The notes under the pieces were generated by a model. That model worked only from the letters and a program-made list of their open reading frames with translations, had not been told where the DNA came from and did no database searches. Source: Kiritimatiellia bacterium (GTDB lineage Bacteria > Verrucomicrobiota > Kiritimatiellia > RFP12 > UBA1067). From it: 7,897 nucleotides of DNA. The stretch spans positions 1 to 7,897 of the forward strand of contig JAKSOX010000081.1 in the NCBI GenBank assembly GCA_024405335.1, given 5' to 3'. Made by a program: the position numbers and the translations under genes. Below, piece by piece: positions 1 to 5,825 of the stretch (positions are counted from its first letter, which is position 1; each line of letters opens with the position of its first letter).

Positions 1-1
1 C

Positions 2-1765
2 GGCAACTTCGTGGTGGGCGCGGTGATCTTCCTGATCATCACGATCGTGCAGTTCGTGGTGATCGCGAAGGGCGCGGAGCGCGTTTCCGAAGTGGCGGCG
101 CGCTTCACGCTGGACGCCATGCCCGGCAAGCAGATGTCCATCGACGCCGACATGCGCGCCGGCGCCATCGACCAGGAAACGGCCAAGGCCCGCCGCGCCG
201 AACTCGCGCAGGAATCCCAGCTGTACGGCGCCATGGACGGCGCGATGAAGTTCGTGAAGGGCGACTCGATCGCCGGCCTCATCATCACGGCGATCAACAT
301 CGTGGGCGGCATCCTGATCGGCATGCTGATGTTCAACAAGGACGTGGGCTGGTGCGTGAAGCGTTTCGGCGTGTTGACGATCGGCGACGGCCTCGTTTCG
401 CAGATTCCGGCGCTGCTGATCTCCATCACCTCCGGCGTGATCGTGACGCGCGTGGGCGACGACAAGGCGCGTCCGCTCGGCCAGGACATCATCAACCAGA
501 TCTTCGCGCAGCCGAAGTCCCTGCTGCTGGGCGCGGCGATGGTGACGCTGATCGGCCTCATTCCTGGCTTCCCGAAGATCCAGCTCTGGGGTCTCGCGGC
601 GGCCGTCGCGGCGGTGGGCTGGTCGCTCAAGAAAAAGGCGAAGCGCGCGGCCGAGGCGGCCGAGAAGGGCGAGGATCCGCTCGCGGCGGCGGCGCCGAGC
701 ACGGAGCCCGGCCAGAAGCCGAAGAAGAAGAAAAAGGACGGCGACGATTTCGCGATGGTCACGCCGCTCATGGTGGACATCGACGCGGAAATCCGCACGG
801 CGCTCACCTACGAGGACCTCAACGACAAGATCATGGACATCCGGCGCGCGCTGTACCACGATTTGGGCGTGCCGTTCCCGGGCATCAACCTGTCGCTCAA
901 TTCGTCCCTGCACGAAGGCAAGTACCGGCTGCTCGTCAACGAAGTGCCCGTTTCCGAAGGCGCGCTCCGCGCGGGTTACGTGTTCGCGCTCGAGACGCCG
1001 GAGAACCTCGAAGCCACGGGCATCGCGTTCGAGCCGGGCAAGCCGTTCATCACGGGCTACCAGACGTGCTGGGTGAAGGAGGACCAGAAGCAGCGCCTCG
1101 AAGACGGCGGCATCCGCTACCTCGACCTCAACGGCGTGCTCACCTACCACCTTTCCGGCGTGTTGCGCCGCTACGCCAACGAATTCCTTTCCATCCAGGA
1201 AACTCGGTTGCTGCTCGACCACATGGAGAAGGAGGCGGGCGAACTCGTGCGCGAAGTCCAGCGCGTGCTGCCGATCCAGAAGATCACGGACGTGCTGCAG
1301 CGCCTGGTGCAGGAAGGCATCTGCGTGCGCGACCTCAAGCGCATCATGCAGACGCTCATCGAGTGGGGCCAGAAGGAAAAGGACGCGGTGCTGCTCGTGG
1401 AGTACGTGCGCTCGTCGCTGTCGCGCTACATTTCCTACAAGTTCTCCGGCGGGCAGAACCTCATCGCGGCGTATCTGCTCGATCCGTCGCTGGAGGAAAA
1501 GATCCGCAAATCCGTGCGCCAGACTTCGGGCGGCAGCTACTTGGCGATGGATCCGCAGACGGTGCGCGCGATTCTCGCGACGGTCAAGAAGACCGTCGGC
1601 GATTTGTCGAAGATCCAGCAGAAGCCGGTGATCGTGGTGTCGGTGGACATCCGCCGCTACTTCCGCAAGATGATCGACAAGGACTACTACGAACTCCCCG
1701 TGCTTTCGTTCCAGGAGTTGAGTCCGGAAATCAACATTCAGCCGCTTGGCCGCCTGAAACTGTAA
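2..1765 (+). CDS. sctV: Type III secretion export gate protein SctV (FlhA/YscV/CdsV family), 5'-truncated by window edge
   Basis: SctV is the large inner-membrane export gate whose cytosolic domain forms a nonameric ring that receives chaperone-substrate complexes. The reading frame is already open at base 2, and no start or ribosome site is visible. The 587 visible residues begin inside a membrane helix (NFVVGAVIFLIITIVQFVVI), and roughly the first 100 residues of a usual ~700 are missing. The family-defining FHIPEP-type loop follows at visible residues 34-48 (RFTLDAMPGKQMSID). Further membrane helices lie near 89-110, 129-150, 172-189 and 193-209. A lysine/alanine-rich linker (about 210-250) leads to the cytosolic domain (about 253-587), which ends PEINIQPLGRLKL, a typical SctV/FlhA C-terminus. 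SctV rather than flagellar FlhA is inferred from its injectisome neighbours. The stop TAA is 15 nt before sctD. Confidence 0.96.
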   Translation, partial: GNFVVGAVIFLIITIVQFVVIAKGAERVSEVAARFTLDAMPGKQMSIDADMRAGAIDQETAKARRAELAQESQLYGAMDGAMKFVKGDSIAGLIITAINIVGGILIGMLMFNKDVGWCVKRFGVLTIGDGLVSQIPALLISITSGVIVTRVGDDKARPLGQDIINQIFAQPKSLLLGAAMVTLIGLIPGFPKIQLWGLAAAVAAVGWSLKKKAKRAAEAAEKGEDPLAAAAPSTEPGQKPKKKKKDGDDFAMVTPLMVDIDAEIRTALTYEDLNDKIMDIRRALYHDLGVPFPGINLSLNSSLHEGKYRLLVNEVPVSEGALRAGYVFALETPENLEATGIAFEPGKPFITGYQTCWVKEDQKQRLEDGGIRYLDLNGVLTYHLSGVLRRYANEFLSIQETRLLLDHMEKEAGELVREVQRVLPIQKITDVLQRLVQEGICVRDLKRIMQTLIEWGQKEKDAVLLVEYVRSSLSRYISYKFSGGQNLIAAYLLDPSLEEKIRKSVRQTSGGSYLAMDPQTVRAILATVKKTVGDLSKIQQKPVIVVSVDIRRYFRKMIDKDYYELPVLSFQELSPEINIQPLGRLKL

Positions 1766-1780
1766 GGGGTTGGAGAGAAC

Positions 1781-3421
1781 ATGAGCTATCTTCTCAAGAT
1801 CGTCGAAGGACCGATGAAGGGCGCGGAAATCGCGCTCGTCCCCGGCACGCGCGTCAAGGTCGGCTCCGCCGACTCCTGCGACATAGTGGTCGCGGACGCG
1901 TCTTTGCCGGGCGTGGCGTTCGAGTTGGACGTGACGGATTCTGCCGTGACGCTGATCCTGCCGGACGGCGACGCGAAGACGCTGCACCCCTTCGAAATCC
2001 AGGCGTTCGGCACGACGGAAATCGCAATCGGCCCGGCCGAAGGCGCCTGGGAGCCGCTGACGCGTCCCGCGCCCGCCGCCGAGGCGGAAAAGAAGCCCGA
2101 AGAATCCGCGCCCGCCGAGGCGGAAAAGCCGGCCGAAGCGGAGAAACCCGCCGAAGAAGCGCCTGCGGAAGGCGCGGCGGCGGAAACCGCCGCCGACGGA
2201 GGGGAGGAAAAGTCCGGACACGGATGCCTGTTTGGCGTCTTTCTGCTGCTGCCAGTTCTGGCGCTGGCGGTCGTGTTGGCGGCGTTGTGGTTCTGGCCGC
2301 ACGCGCGGCCGTACGCCCTGAAGGTTTCCGACAAAGCCGCGCTGGTGGATCCGTGGGCGGACCGCGTCGGCTCGTTGCGTTCGAAATTGTCCGTCGGCAA
2401 GAAGGACGCCGTCGCCCAGGCGCGCGAGGAAAAGAAACTGACGCTGGGCGACGTCGCCCAGCAGAACGGACTCAAGCTCGACCGGAAAGACGGGCGTCCG
2501 TTGCTTTCCGGCAACTTGAAACTGCGCACCGAGCGCATGGCCGTGCGCGCGTTGGCGCTGGCGACGGACCGCCAGTGCCAGTTGGATTTGACGGACGACG
2601 AATCGCTCAGGGACGCCGCCGACGCGTTGCTGTTCCTGTTGACGGAGGGGCGCGTCAAAGTCGCTGCCGCGACCAACCGCGTGGTGGAGTTGCGCGGCTT
2701 CGCGCCCACGACGGCCGATTTGTCCCGTTTGATCCGCGGGTTGAGCGCCGACGTGCCGGCCATCGCCAAAATCGTGTCCACGGGCGTAAAGACCGGCGAC
2801 GCAATGGTGAAACCTTTGAAGGACAAGGTGGCGCCAGTCGCGTTGACGACCAAGAAGCCGTCGCTTCAGTTGCGGGAAGGTTTCGCCGCCGCGAACGGCA
2901 AATCGGCTGGCGGACCGCCTGCGGCGAAAACGCTTCCGCAGAGCGAAGTCGAATTTTCGTTGCAGTTGCAGGCGGCTTCAAACGCGGTGGTGGCGGCCGC
3001 CGTGGCGGCGTCGAATGCAGTTGCCGAAGCGGCCATGGCGGCTTCGAACGCGGTGGCGGTGGCCGTGGCTGCGTCGAACGCAGCGGCGTCGAACGCGGTG
3101 GCCAAAGTCCAGGCCGAGAAGGCGGAGATGATCGGGAAGTTGACGGCGAAACTGGCGGCGGCGCAGTCGGCGGAGGAAGAGCGCGAACTCAAGGAGGTGA
3201 AGGCGCCGAACGGGACGTTCGTCGGATTGCCGCGCGGCAAGTCGCCGCGCAATTATCCGGTCGTCGCCGGCATTTTGACGGCGCCGTATCCGTGCGTGGT
3301 GCTGGCGAACGGAATGCGGTGCGTCTACGGCGCGCAGCTCGGCGGCGCCGAAATCGTGGAAATCAGCGCGGACTCGGTGCTGTTGCAGGACGAGGACGTC
3401 CTGTTCGCGTGGATACCGTGA
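1781..3421 (+). CDS. sctD: Type III secretion inner-membrane ring protein SctD (YscD/CdsD-like)
   Basis: SctD forms the outer of the two inner-membrane rings, with a cytoplasmic FHA-like domain, one membrane pass and a periplasmic part reaching toward the secretin. The 546 residues show this order: FHA-like fold about 1-92 (VKVGSADSCDIVV resembles an FHA core, but the Ser-x-x-His phosphopeptide signature is not evident); Ala/Glu/Pro linker about 93-145; a single hydrophobic helix about 149-171 (CLFGVFLLLPVLALAVVLAA); periplasmic domains about 175-345; an unusual alanine-rich repeat at 398-440; and a compact C-terminal domain about 475-546 (GILTAPYPCVVLANGMRCVY...). Yersinia YscD is about 420 residues, so the linker and repeat lengthen this one. 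The ATG at 1781 has GGAG at 1772-1775, 5 nt upstream. Identification rests on topology and position after sctV and before sctE/F. Confidence 0.88.
   Translation: MSYLLKIVEGPMKGAEIALVPGTRVKVGSADSCDIVVADASLPGVAFELDVTDSAVTLILPDGDAKTLHPFEIQAFGTTEIAIGPAEGAWEPLTRPAPAAEAEKKPEESAPAEAEKPAEAEKPAEEAPAEGAAAETAADGGEEKSGHGCLFGVFLLLPVLALAVVLAALWFWPHARPYALKVSDKAALVDPWADRVGSLRSKLSVGKKDAVAQAREEKKLTLGDVAQQNGLKLDRKDGRPLLSGNLKLRTERMAVRALALATDRQCQLDLTDDESLRDAADALLFLLTEGRVKVAAATNRVVELRGFAPTTADLSRLIRGLSADVPAIAKIVSTGVKTGDAMVKPLKDKVAPVALTTKKPSLQLREGFAAANGKSAGGPPAAKTLPQSEVEFSLQLQAASNAVVAAAVAASNAVAEAAMAASNAVAVAVAASNAAASNAVAKVQAEKAEMIGKLTAKLAAAQSAEEERELKEVKAPNGTFVGLPRGKSPRNYPVVAGILTAPYPCVVLANGMRCVYGAQLGGAEIVEISADSVLLQDEDVLFAWIP
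2060..2215 (+). repeat. Ala/Glu/Pro low-complexity linker in SctD with a short tandem repeat
   Basis: This stretch encodes SctD residues 94-145, almost only Ala, Glu, Pro and Lys, with a tandem PAEAEK unit at residues 111-122. It separates the cytoplasmic FHA-like domain from the membrane helix and is probably a flexible, acidic cytoplasmic tether. Such linkers vary quickly in length between relatives. Confidence 0.7.
2972..3100 (+). repeat. Alanine-rich AASNAV repeat with 11-residue period in the periplasmic part of SctD
   Basis: SctD residues 398-440 contain five copies of AASNA(V/A), starting at residues 398, 409, 420, 430 and 435. The spacing is 11, 11, 10 and 5 residues, close to a hendecad period. 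Ser-Asn codons differ between copies (TCA AAC, TCG AAT, TCG AAC), so the repeat is kept at protein level and not merely a fresh DNA duplication. It precedes a charged helical segment (441-473) and the C-terminal domain, so it could be a long helix or coiled-coil stalk. Confidence 0.75.
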
Positions 3422-3443
3422 GAGCGTTTGGAGATTGGAGTTC

Positions 3444-3653
3444 ATGGAGCTGTTGGAGATAGAAAAGGAGCTGGCGGGGCCGGAGAAGGCGGCCGCGCTG
3501 GAGAAGCACGACGCCGTGCTGGTGGCGCTGCAGGGGCGTTTGAAGGACGCGCTGCGGACGGGTTTGCCGCCGGGCGAATTCGCGAAATGCGAGGGCCTCG
3601 ACGAGGCGATCGTCGTGGCACGCAAGCTTCTCCGGCTCCAGATCAAGGAATGA
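3444..3653 (+). CDS. sctE: Small SctE/YscE-like needle co-chaperone candidate
   Basis: A 69-residue, charged, almost wholly helical protein. One helix spans about residues 1-37, a turn GLPPGEF lies at 40-46, and a second helix spans about 47-67 ending KLLRLQIKE. YscE (66 residues) is a helical hairpin that, with the TPR protein YscG, wraps the C-terminal helix of the needle subunit and stops it polymerising in the cytoplasm; Chlamydia CdsE plays the same part. Size, hairpin shape and position (after sctD, immediately before sctF) fit that family, but there is little diagnostic sequence, so the name is mostly positional. The ATG at 3444 is preferred over an in-frame TTG at 3435 because GGAG at 3430-3433 lies 10 nt before it. 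The gene begins 22 nt after sctD ends. Confidence 0.68.
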   Translation: MELLEIEKELAGPEKAAALEKHDAVLVALQGRLKDALRTGLPPGEFAKCEGLDEAIVVARKLLRLQIKE

Positions 3654-3664
3654 TTTCAATGCAA

Positions 3665-3680
3665 TCGGCCGCGTGGCCGA
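3665..3680 (+). promoter_or_regulatory. Short hairpin in the leader of the needle gene
   Basis: TCGGCC (3665-3670) and GGCCGA (3675-3680) are exact inverse complements separated by the 4-nt loop GCGT, giving a 6-bp GC-rich stem. It lies in the 59-nt gap between the sctE-like gene and sctF and is followed by an A-rich stretch, not by a run of T, so it is not a classical rho-independent terminator. It could stabilise or mark a processed 5' end of the needle message. The role is inferred; only the base pairing is seen. Confidence 0.4.
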
Positions 3681-3698
3681 ACATCGGAAAACAAAAAC

Positions 3699-3704
3699 AA
3701 GGAG
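3699..3704 (+). promoter_or_regulatory. Strong ribosome binding site of the needle gene
   Basis: AAGGAG lies 8 nt before the ATG at 3713, inside an A-rich, unstructured leader (about 3689-3712) that contrasts with the GC-rich surroundings. It fixes the start of the needle gene at 3713, not at the next in-frame ATG at 3722, and suggests efficient initiation, as expected for a subunit needed in over a hundred copies per injectisome. Confidence 0.75.
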
Positions 3705-3712
3705 TACAGAAA

Positions 3713-4033
3713 ATGGACATTATGAATGCGGATGCGAAGGTTGGGACGACTGACAAAGTCTACAAGAGTGAAGACCTTGCGCGTGTCGCCTCAAGCGCGC
3801 CCACCCAAATCCACGTCGACGCGGTGTACACGGCGCTCATCAACGCCGCGCAGACGATGGAAAACCGTCTCAAGGAATCCCTTGACAACTACCGCGAACA
3901 CCCGGACGTGCAGGCGAACCTCCAGCAGCTCCAGTACGATCTGCAGAGCTGGAACCTCGCGCTCACGACGATGACGAACATCCAGAAGAACATGGCGGAC
4001 GCGCTCAGCTCGATCGCCTCGAACTTCCGGTAA
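3713..4033 (+). CDS. sctF: Type III secretion needle subunit SctF
   Basis: A 106-residue, cysteine-free, largely helical protein placed between the sctE- and sctG-like chaperone genes, which is where the needle monomer is encoded in Yersinia (yscE-F-G) and Chlamydia (cdsE-F-G). SctF monomers are helical hairpins that polymerise into the hollow extracellular needle. Here a first helix (about 34-60, HVDAVYTALINAAQTMENRL) is separated by a Pro-containing turn (REHPDVQ, 61-67) from a long C-terminal helix (about 68-104) ending SIASNFR, in line with needle monomers. It is longer than YscF (87 residues) or CdsF (about 83), mainly through a polar N-terminal tail of about 30 residues. The C-terminal helix resembles that of the SctI protein encoded downstream, as rod and needle proteins often do. 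The TAA is 10 nt before the next gene. Confidence 0.85.
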   Translation: MDIMNADAKVGTTDKVYKSEDLARVASSAPTQIHVDAVYTALINAAQTMENRLKESLDNYREHPDVQANLQQLQYDLQSWNLALTTMTNIQKNMADALSSIASNFR

Positions 4034-4043
4034 GCTCCTCGCG

Positions 4044-4415
4044 ATGTTCGACCTGACGGCGGAAGAAGCGCGGCTTCTCCTGAACGTCGCATTGATGGCG
4101 ACCGGACGGAACCGTTTCCAATCCGCGGCGAAGCTCTTCGCCGTGCTGGAGCGGTTTCGCCCGGATGCGCCCGAGGTGTCGGTCGGCAAGGCGATCGCGC
4201 TGATCAGCGCGCAGAAGTTCGCGGCGTGCGTGGATTTCGTGGATTCGGAGGCGTTGCCCCGGTTTCCCGGCAATCCGATGCTCTTGGCGTTCAAGGGCAT
4301 GGCGCTCATGCGGATGAAGCGCGAAATCGAGGCGCGCGAGACGTTGCAGCAGGCGGCGGAACAGTCCGCCGATCCCGCGGCGGCGCAGCTGGCGCGCGGG
4401 CTTTTGGAAAGTTGA
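4044..4415 (+). CDS. sctG: YscG-like TPR protein, probable needle chaperone SctG
   Basis: A 123-residue soluble helical protein with TPR-like repeats. Helix pairs can be seen at about residues 7-36 (ARLLLNVALMATGRNRFQSA), 43-70 and 78-107 (PMLLAFKGMALMRMKREIEA), with the small/large residue spacing typical of TPRs, and a final helix about 110-122. YscG (about 115 residues) and Chlamydia CdsG are TPR proteins that, with SctE, hold the needle monomer in the cytoplasm. Length, fold and location directly after sctF support the same role. No clear Shine-Dalgarno precedes the ATG at 4044, only a weak GGTAAG at 4029-4034 overlapping the sctF stop, so translation may be coupled to sctF. The family name relies on context, because small TPR proteins are hard to tell apart. 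Confidence 0.7.
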   Translation: MFDLTAEEARLLLNVALMATGRNRFQSAAKLFAVLERFRPDAPEVSVGKAIALISAQKFAACVDFVDSEALPRFPGNPMLLAFKGMALMRMKREIEARETLQQAAEQSADPAAAQLARGLLES

Positions 4416-4440
4416 ACGTGGCGGGTTGCGGATTGAACGT
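4412..4440 (+). repeat. Short direct repeat TTGAACGT
   Basis: The octamer TTGAACGT occurs at 4412-4419, overlapping the sctG-like stop codon, and again at 4433-4440, 21 nt later, inside the 52-nt gap before sctI. It may be a remnant of local duplication or a protein site; with only two copies of 8 nt, chance is possible. Confidence 0.3.
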
Positions 4441-4467
4441 TCCCAAGACCCGAATCGGAGAAAAGAG

Positions 4468-4863
4468 ATGACGGAAGCGGCGATGATTGAGGCAATTCGC
4501 GCGACTGGCGCGAACGCGGCGCTGGAGCAGCAGATGGAAATGCAGCGGCTTCAGGAGGTGCAGCAGGTCGCGGACCCCGCGGCGGTGGCGCAGTTCCAGG
4601 ACGCCATGCAGACGGCGCCCGCGACGGACATTCCGTTCGCCCAGCAGGTGGCGGAAACGTTCCGCATGGCGCAGGACAACCACCAGGGGTTGCTGCACCG
4701 GATCAAGGCGCTCACGGAGATGGCGCACGTCAAGGGCGCTTCGGCGGCCGTCATGACGGAGCTCCAGTACGAAGTCGCCAATCTTTCTTTCCAGCAGGAA
4801 GTCGTGACGAACATCGCCAAGAAGGCGAGCGATGCCGTTTCCACGCTGGTGAAGAACGGTTAA
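4468..4863 (+). CDS. sctI: Type III secretion inner rod protein SctI
   Basis: A 131-residue protein placed between the needle/chaperone genes and sctJ, as yscI is. SctI forms the short adaptor that anchors the needle to the export apparatus in the periplasm. Family-like features are the segment VADPAAVAQFQDAM at 34-47, which resembles the conserved region where YscI-type proteins carry an acidic/Phe motif before the helical part, and the amphipathic C-terminal helix about 92-128 (LSFQQEVVTNIAKKASDAVS) ending near the C-terminus. The start at 4468 has GGAG at 4457-4460, 7 nt upstream; an in-frame TTG at 4426 lacks such a site and would add an unlikely basic extension. The stop TAA directly adjoins the strong ribosome site of sctJ, so the two are probably co-translated. 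Confidence 0.86.
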   Translation: MTEAAMIEAIRATGANAALEQQMEMQRLQEVQQVADPAAVAQFQDAMQTAPATDIPFAQQVAETFRMAQDNHQGLLHRIKALTEMAHVKGASAAVMTELQYEVANLSFQQEVVTNIAKKASDAVSTLVKNG

Positions 4864-4868
4864 GGAGG
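4862..4868 (+). promoter_or_regulatory. Consensus ribosome binding site of sctJ
   Basis: AAGGAGG, a full match to the anti-Shine-Dalgarno core, overlaps the sctI stop codon (TAA 4861-4863) and ends 5 nt before the ATG at 4874. It decides the sctJ start and places the lipoprotein signal exactly at the N-terminus. Confidence 0.8.
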
Positions 4869-4873
4869 TTGCG

Positions 4874-5458
4874 ATGAAGAAGATTTTGACGATCGCGGGG
4901 CTGGCGGCGCTGCTCGCCGGGTGCGAAAAGCAGGTGCAGCTCTTTTCGAACCTGGCCGAGAGCCAGGCCAACGGCGTGATGGCCGCGCTGATGGACAACG
5001 GCATCGCCTGCCAGAAGTCGCCCGGCGACGAAGGCACGTGGAACCTTTCCATCGCCCAATCCCATTTCGCCGCCGCGGTGAACCTGTGCGAACAGCGCGG
5101 CCTGCCGCGCCGCAAGTTCAACGGCGTGGGCGAAGTGTTCAAGAAGTCCGGCATGGTGTCATCGCCGTCCGAGGAGCGCATTCGCTTCATGGACGCGACG
5201 GCGCAGGACCTGTCGAGCACGATTTCGATGATCGACGGCGTGGTGGACGCGCGCGTCCACGTGGTGCTGCCGGAGAACGATCCGTTCGCCAAGAACGCGA
5301 TGCCCTCCAGCGCGGCCGTGGCGATCCGTTCCCGTTGGGACGCGGATTTGACGGACGTGGTGCCGCAGGTGAAGAGCGTCGTGAAGAACGCGATCGAGGG
5401 GCTGGCGTACGAGAAGATCGCCGTGACGATCTTCAAGGACATGCCGCCCAAGGAGTGA
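4874..5458 (+). CDS. sctJ: Type III secretion inner-ring lipoprotein SctJ (EscJ-like, no C-terminal membrane helix)
   Basis: SctJ builds the inner periplasmic ring of the basal body, concentric with SctD. The 194 residues start with a lipoprotein signal peptide (MKKILTIAGLAALLAGC) whose lipobox LAGC puts the acylated cysteine at residue 17. The first ring-building domain is about 20-80 (VQLFSNLAESQANGVMAALM matches the L-x-E-x-x-A-N pattern of the family). A linker follows at about 82-100, and the second domain is about 101-188, with the hallmark TISMIDGVVDARVHVVLPE at 116-134 and PSSAAVAI at 144-151. The protein ends shortly after this domain (KDMPPKE). It therefore lacks the C-terminal transmembrane helix of YscJ or PrgK and resembles EscJ, which is also about 190 residues. 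Flagellar FliF is excluded by the small size and lipobox. Confidence 0.95.
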   Translation: MKKILTIAGLAALLAGCEKQVQLFSNLAESQANGVMAALMDNGIACQKSPGDEGTWNLSIAQSHFAAAVNLCEQRGLPRRKFNGVGEVFKKSGMVSSPSEERIRFMDATAQDLSSTISMIDGVVDARVHVVLPENDPFAKNAMPSSAAVAIRSRWDADLTDVVPQVKSVVKNAIEGLAYEKIAVTIFKDMPPKE

Positions 5459-5482
5459 TTCGCGTTTCGGGAAGAAGAAGCG

Positions 5483-5824
5483 ATGGACGGCGACGACAGA
5501 CAGTTTTTGTTGACGGTGGCGTGGCTCTTCGCGCGCCACGGGCAGAACGCGCGCGCACGCGTCATCTGCGAGGCGCTCGTGGAGGACGATCCGCGCGACG
5601 GCGTTTCGGCGGCGGCGCTGGCGGAGCAGATGCTGGCCGACCGCGAGCCCGAGGCCGCGCTGTCCGTCGTGCGCGGCGCGCGGTTCCCGCGCGAGCTCGA
5701 ACGCGCGGAGGCGCTGCTCGAAACGCGCGCGCTCCACGAACTCGGCAAACGCCGCGAGGCGGAAAAACGGTGGGCGCGCTACGTGGCGGCCTCCAAGGGC
5801 AAGGCCCGTTCATGGGTGGGCTGA
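5483..5824 (+). CDS. Second small TPR-like protein of the T3SS operon, role unassigned
   Basis: A 113-residue, arginine- and alanine-rich, cysteine-poor soluble helical protein. TPR-like helix pairs appear at about residues 6-36 (RQFLLTVAWLFARHGQNARA then an acidic DDPRDG turn), 41-66 and 70-103 (LERAEALLETRALHELGKRR). Its layout parallels the sctG-like protein encoded upstream, and the two may be distant paralogues. SctY (YscY, 114 residues) and SycD/LcrH-type class II chaperones are also small TPR proteins, so it could be a SctY-like factor, but no SctX partner is visible here. In the Yersinia order sctK follows sctJ directly, so this gene is an insertion relative to that plan. The start at 5483 has only a purine-rich GAAGAAGAAG upstream. 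It ends 1 nt before the next ATG, implying translational coupling. Confidence 0.62.
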   Translation: MDGDDRQFLLTVAWLFARHGQNARARVICEALVEDDPRDGVSAAALAEQMLADREPEAALSVVRGARFPRELERAEALLETRALHELGKRREAEKRWARYVAASKGKARSWVG

Positions 5825-5825
5825 C

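Noticed and set aside
352..3462. A 1036-residue open frame on the + strand overlapping sctV and sctD
   Set aside because: It is arginine-, glycine- and histidine-rich without domains, and lies across two well-supported genes. It is an artefact of few stop codons in GC-rich DNA.
3665..3680. Rho-independent terminator before sctF
   Set aside because: The stem is only 6 bp and is followed by an A-rich, not T-rich, tract on the + strand; a terminator here would also separate sctF from its operon.
3428..3712. Upstream in-frame extension of sctF overlapping the sctE-like gene
   Set aside because: The extension is Gly/Arg/Ala-rich shadow sequence, and a strong ribosome site fixes the sctF start at 3713.
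4306..5748. A 480-residue open frame on the - strand opposite sctI/sctJ
   Set aside because: It is Ser/Arg/Ala-rich low-complexity sequence antisense to conserved genes; no ribosome site or domain supports it.
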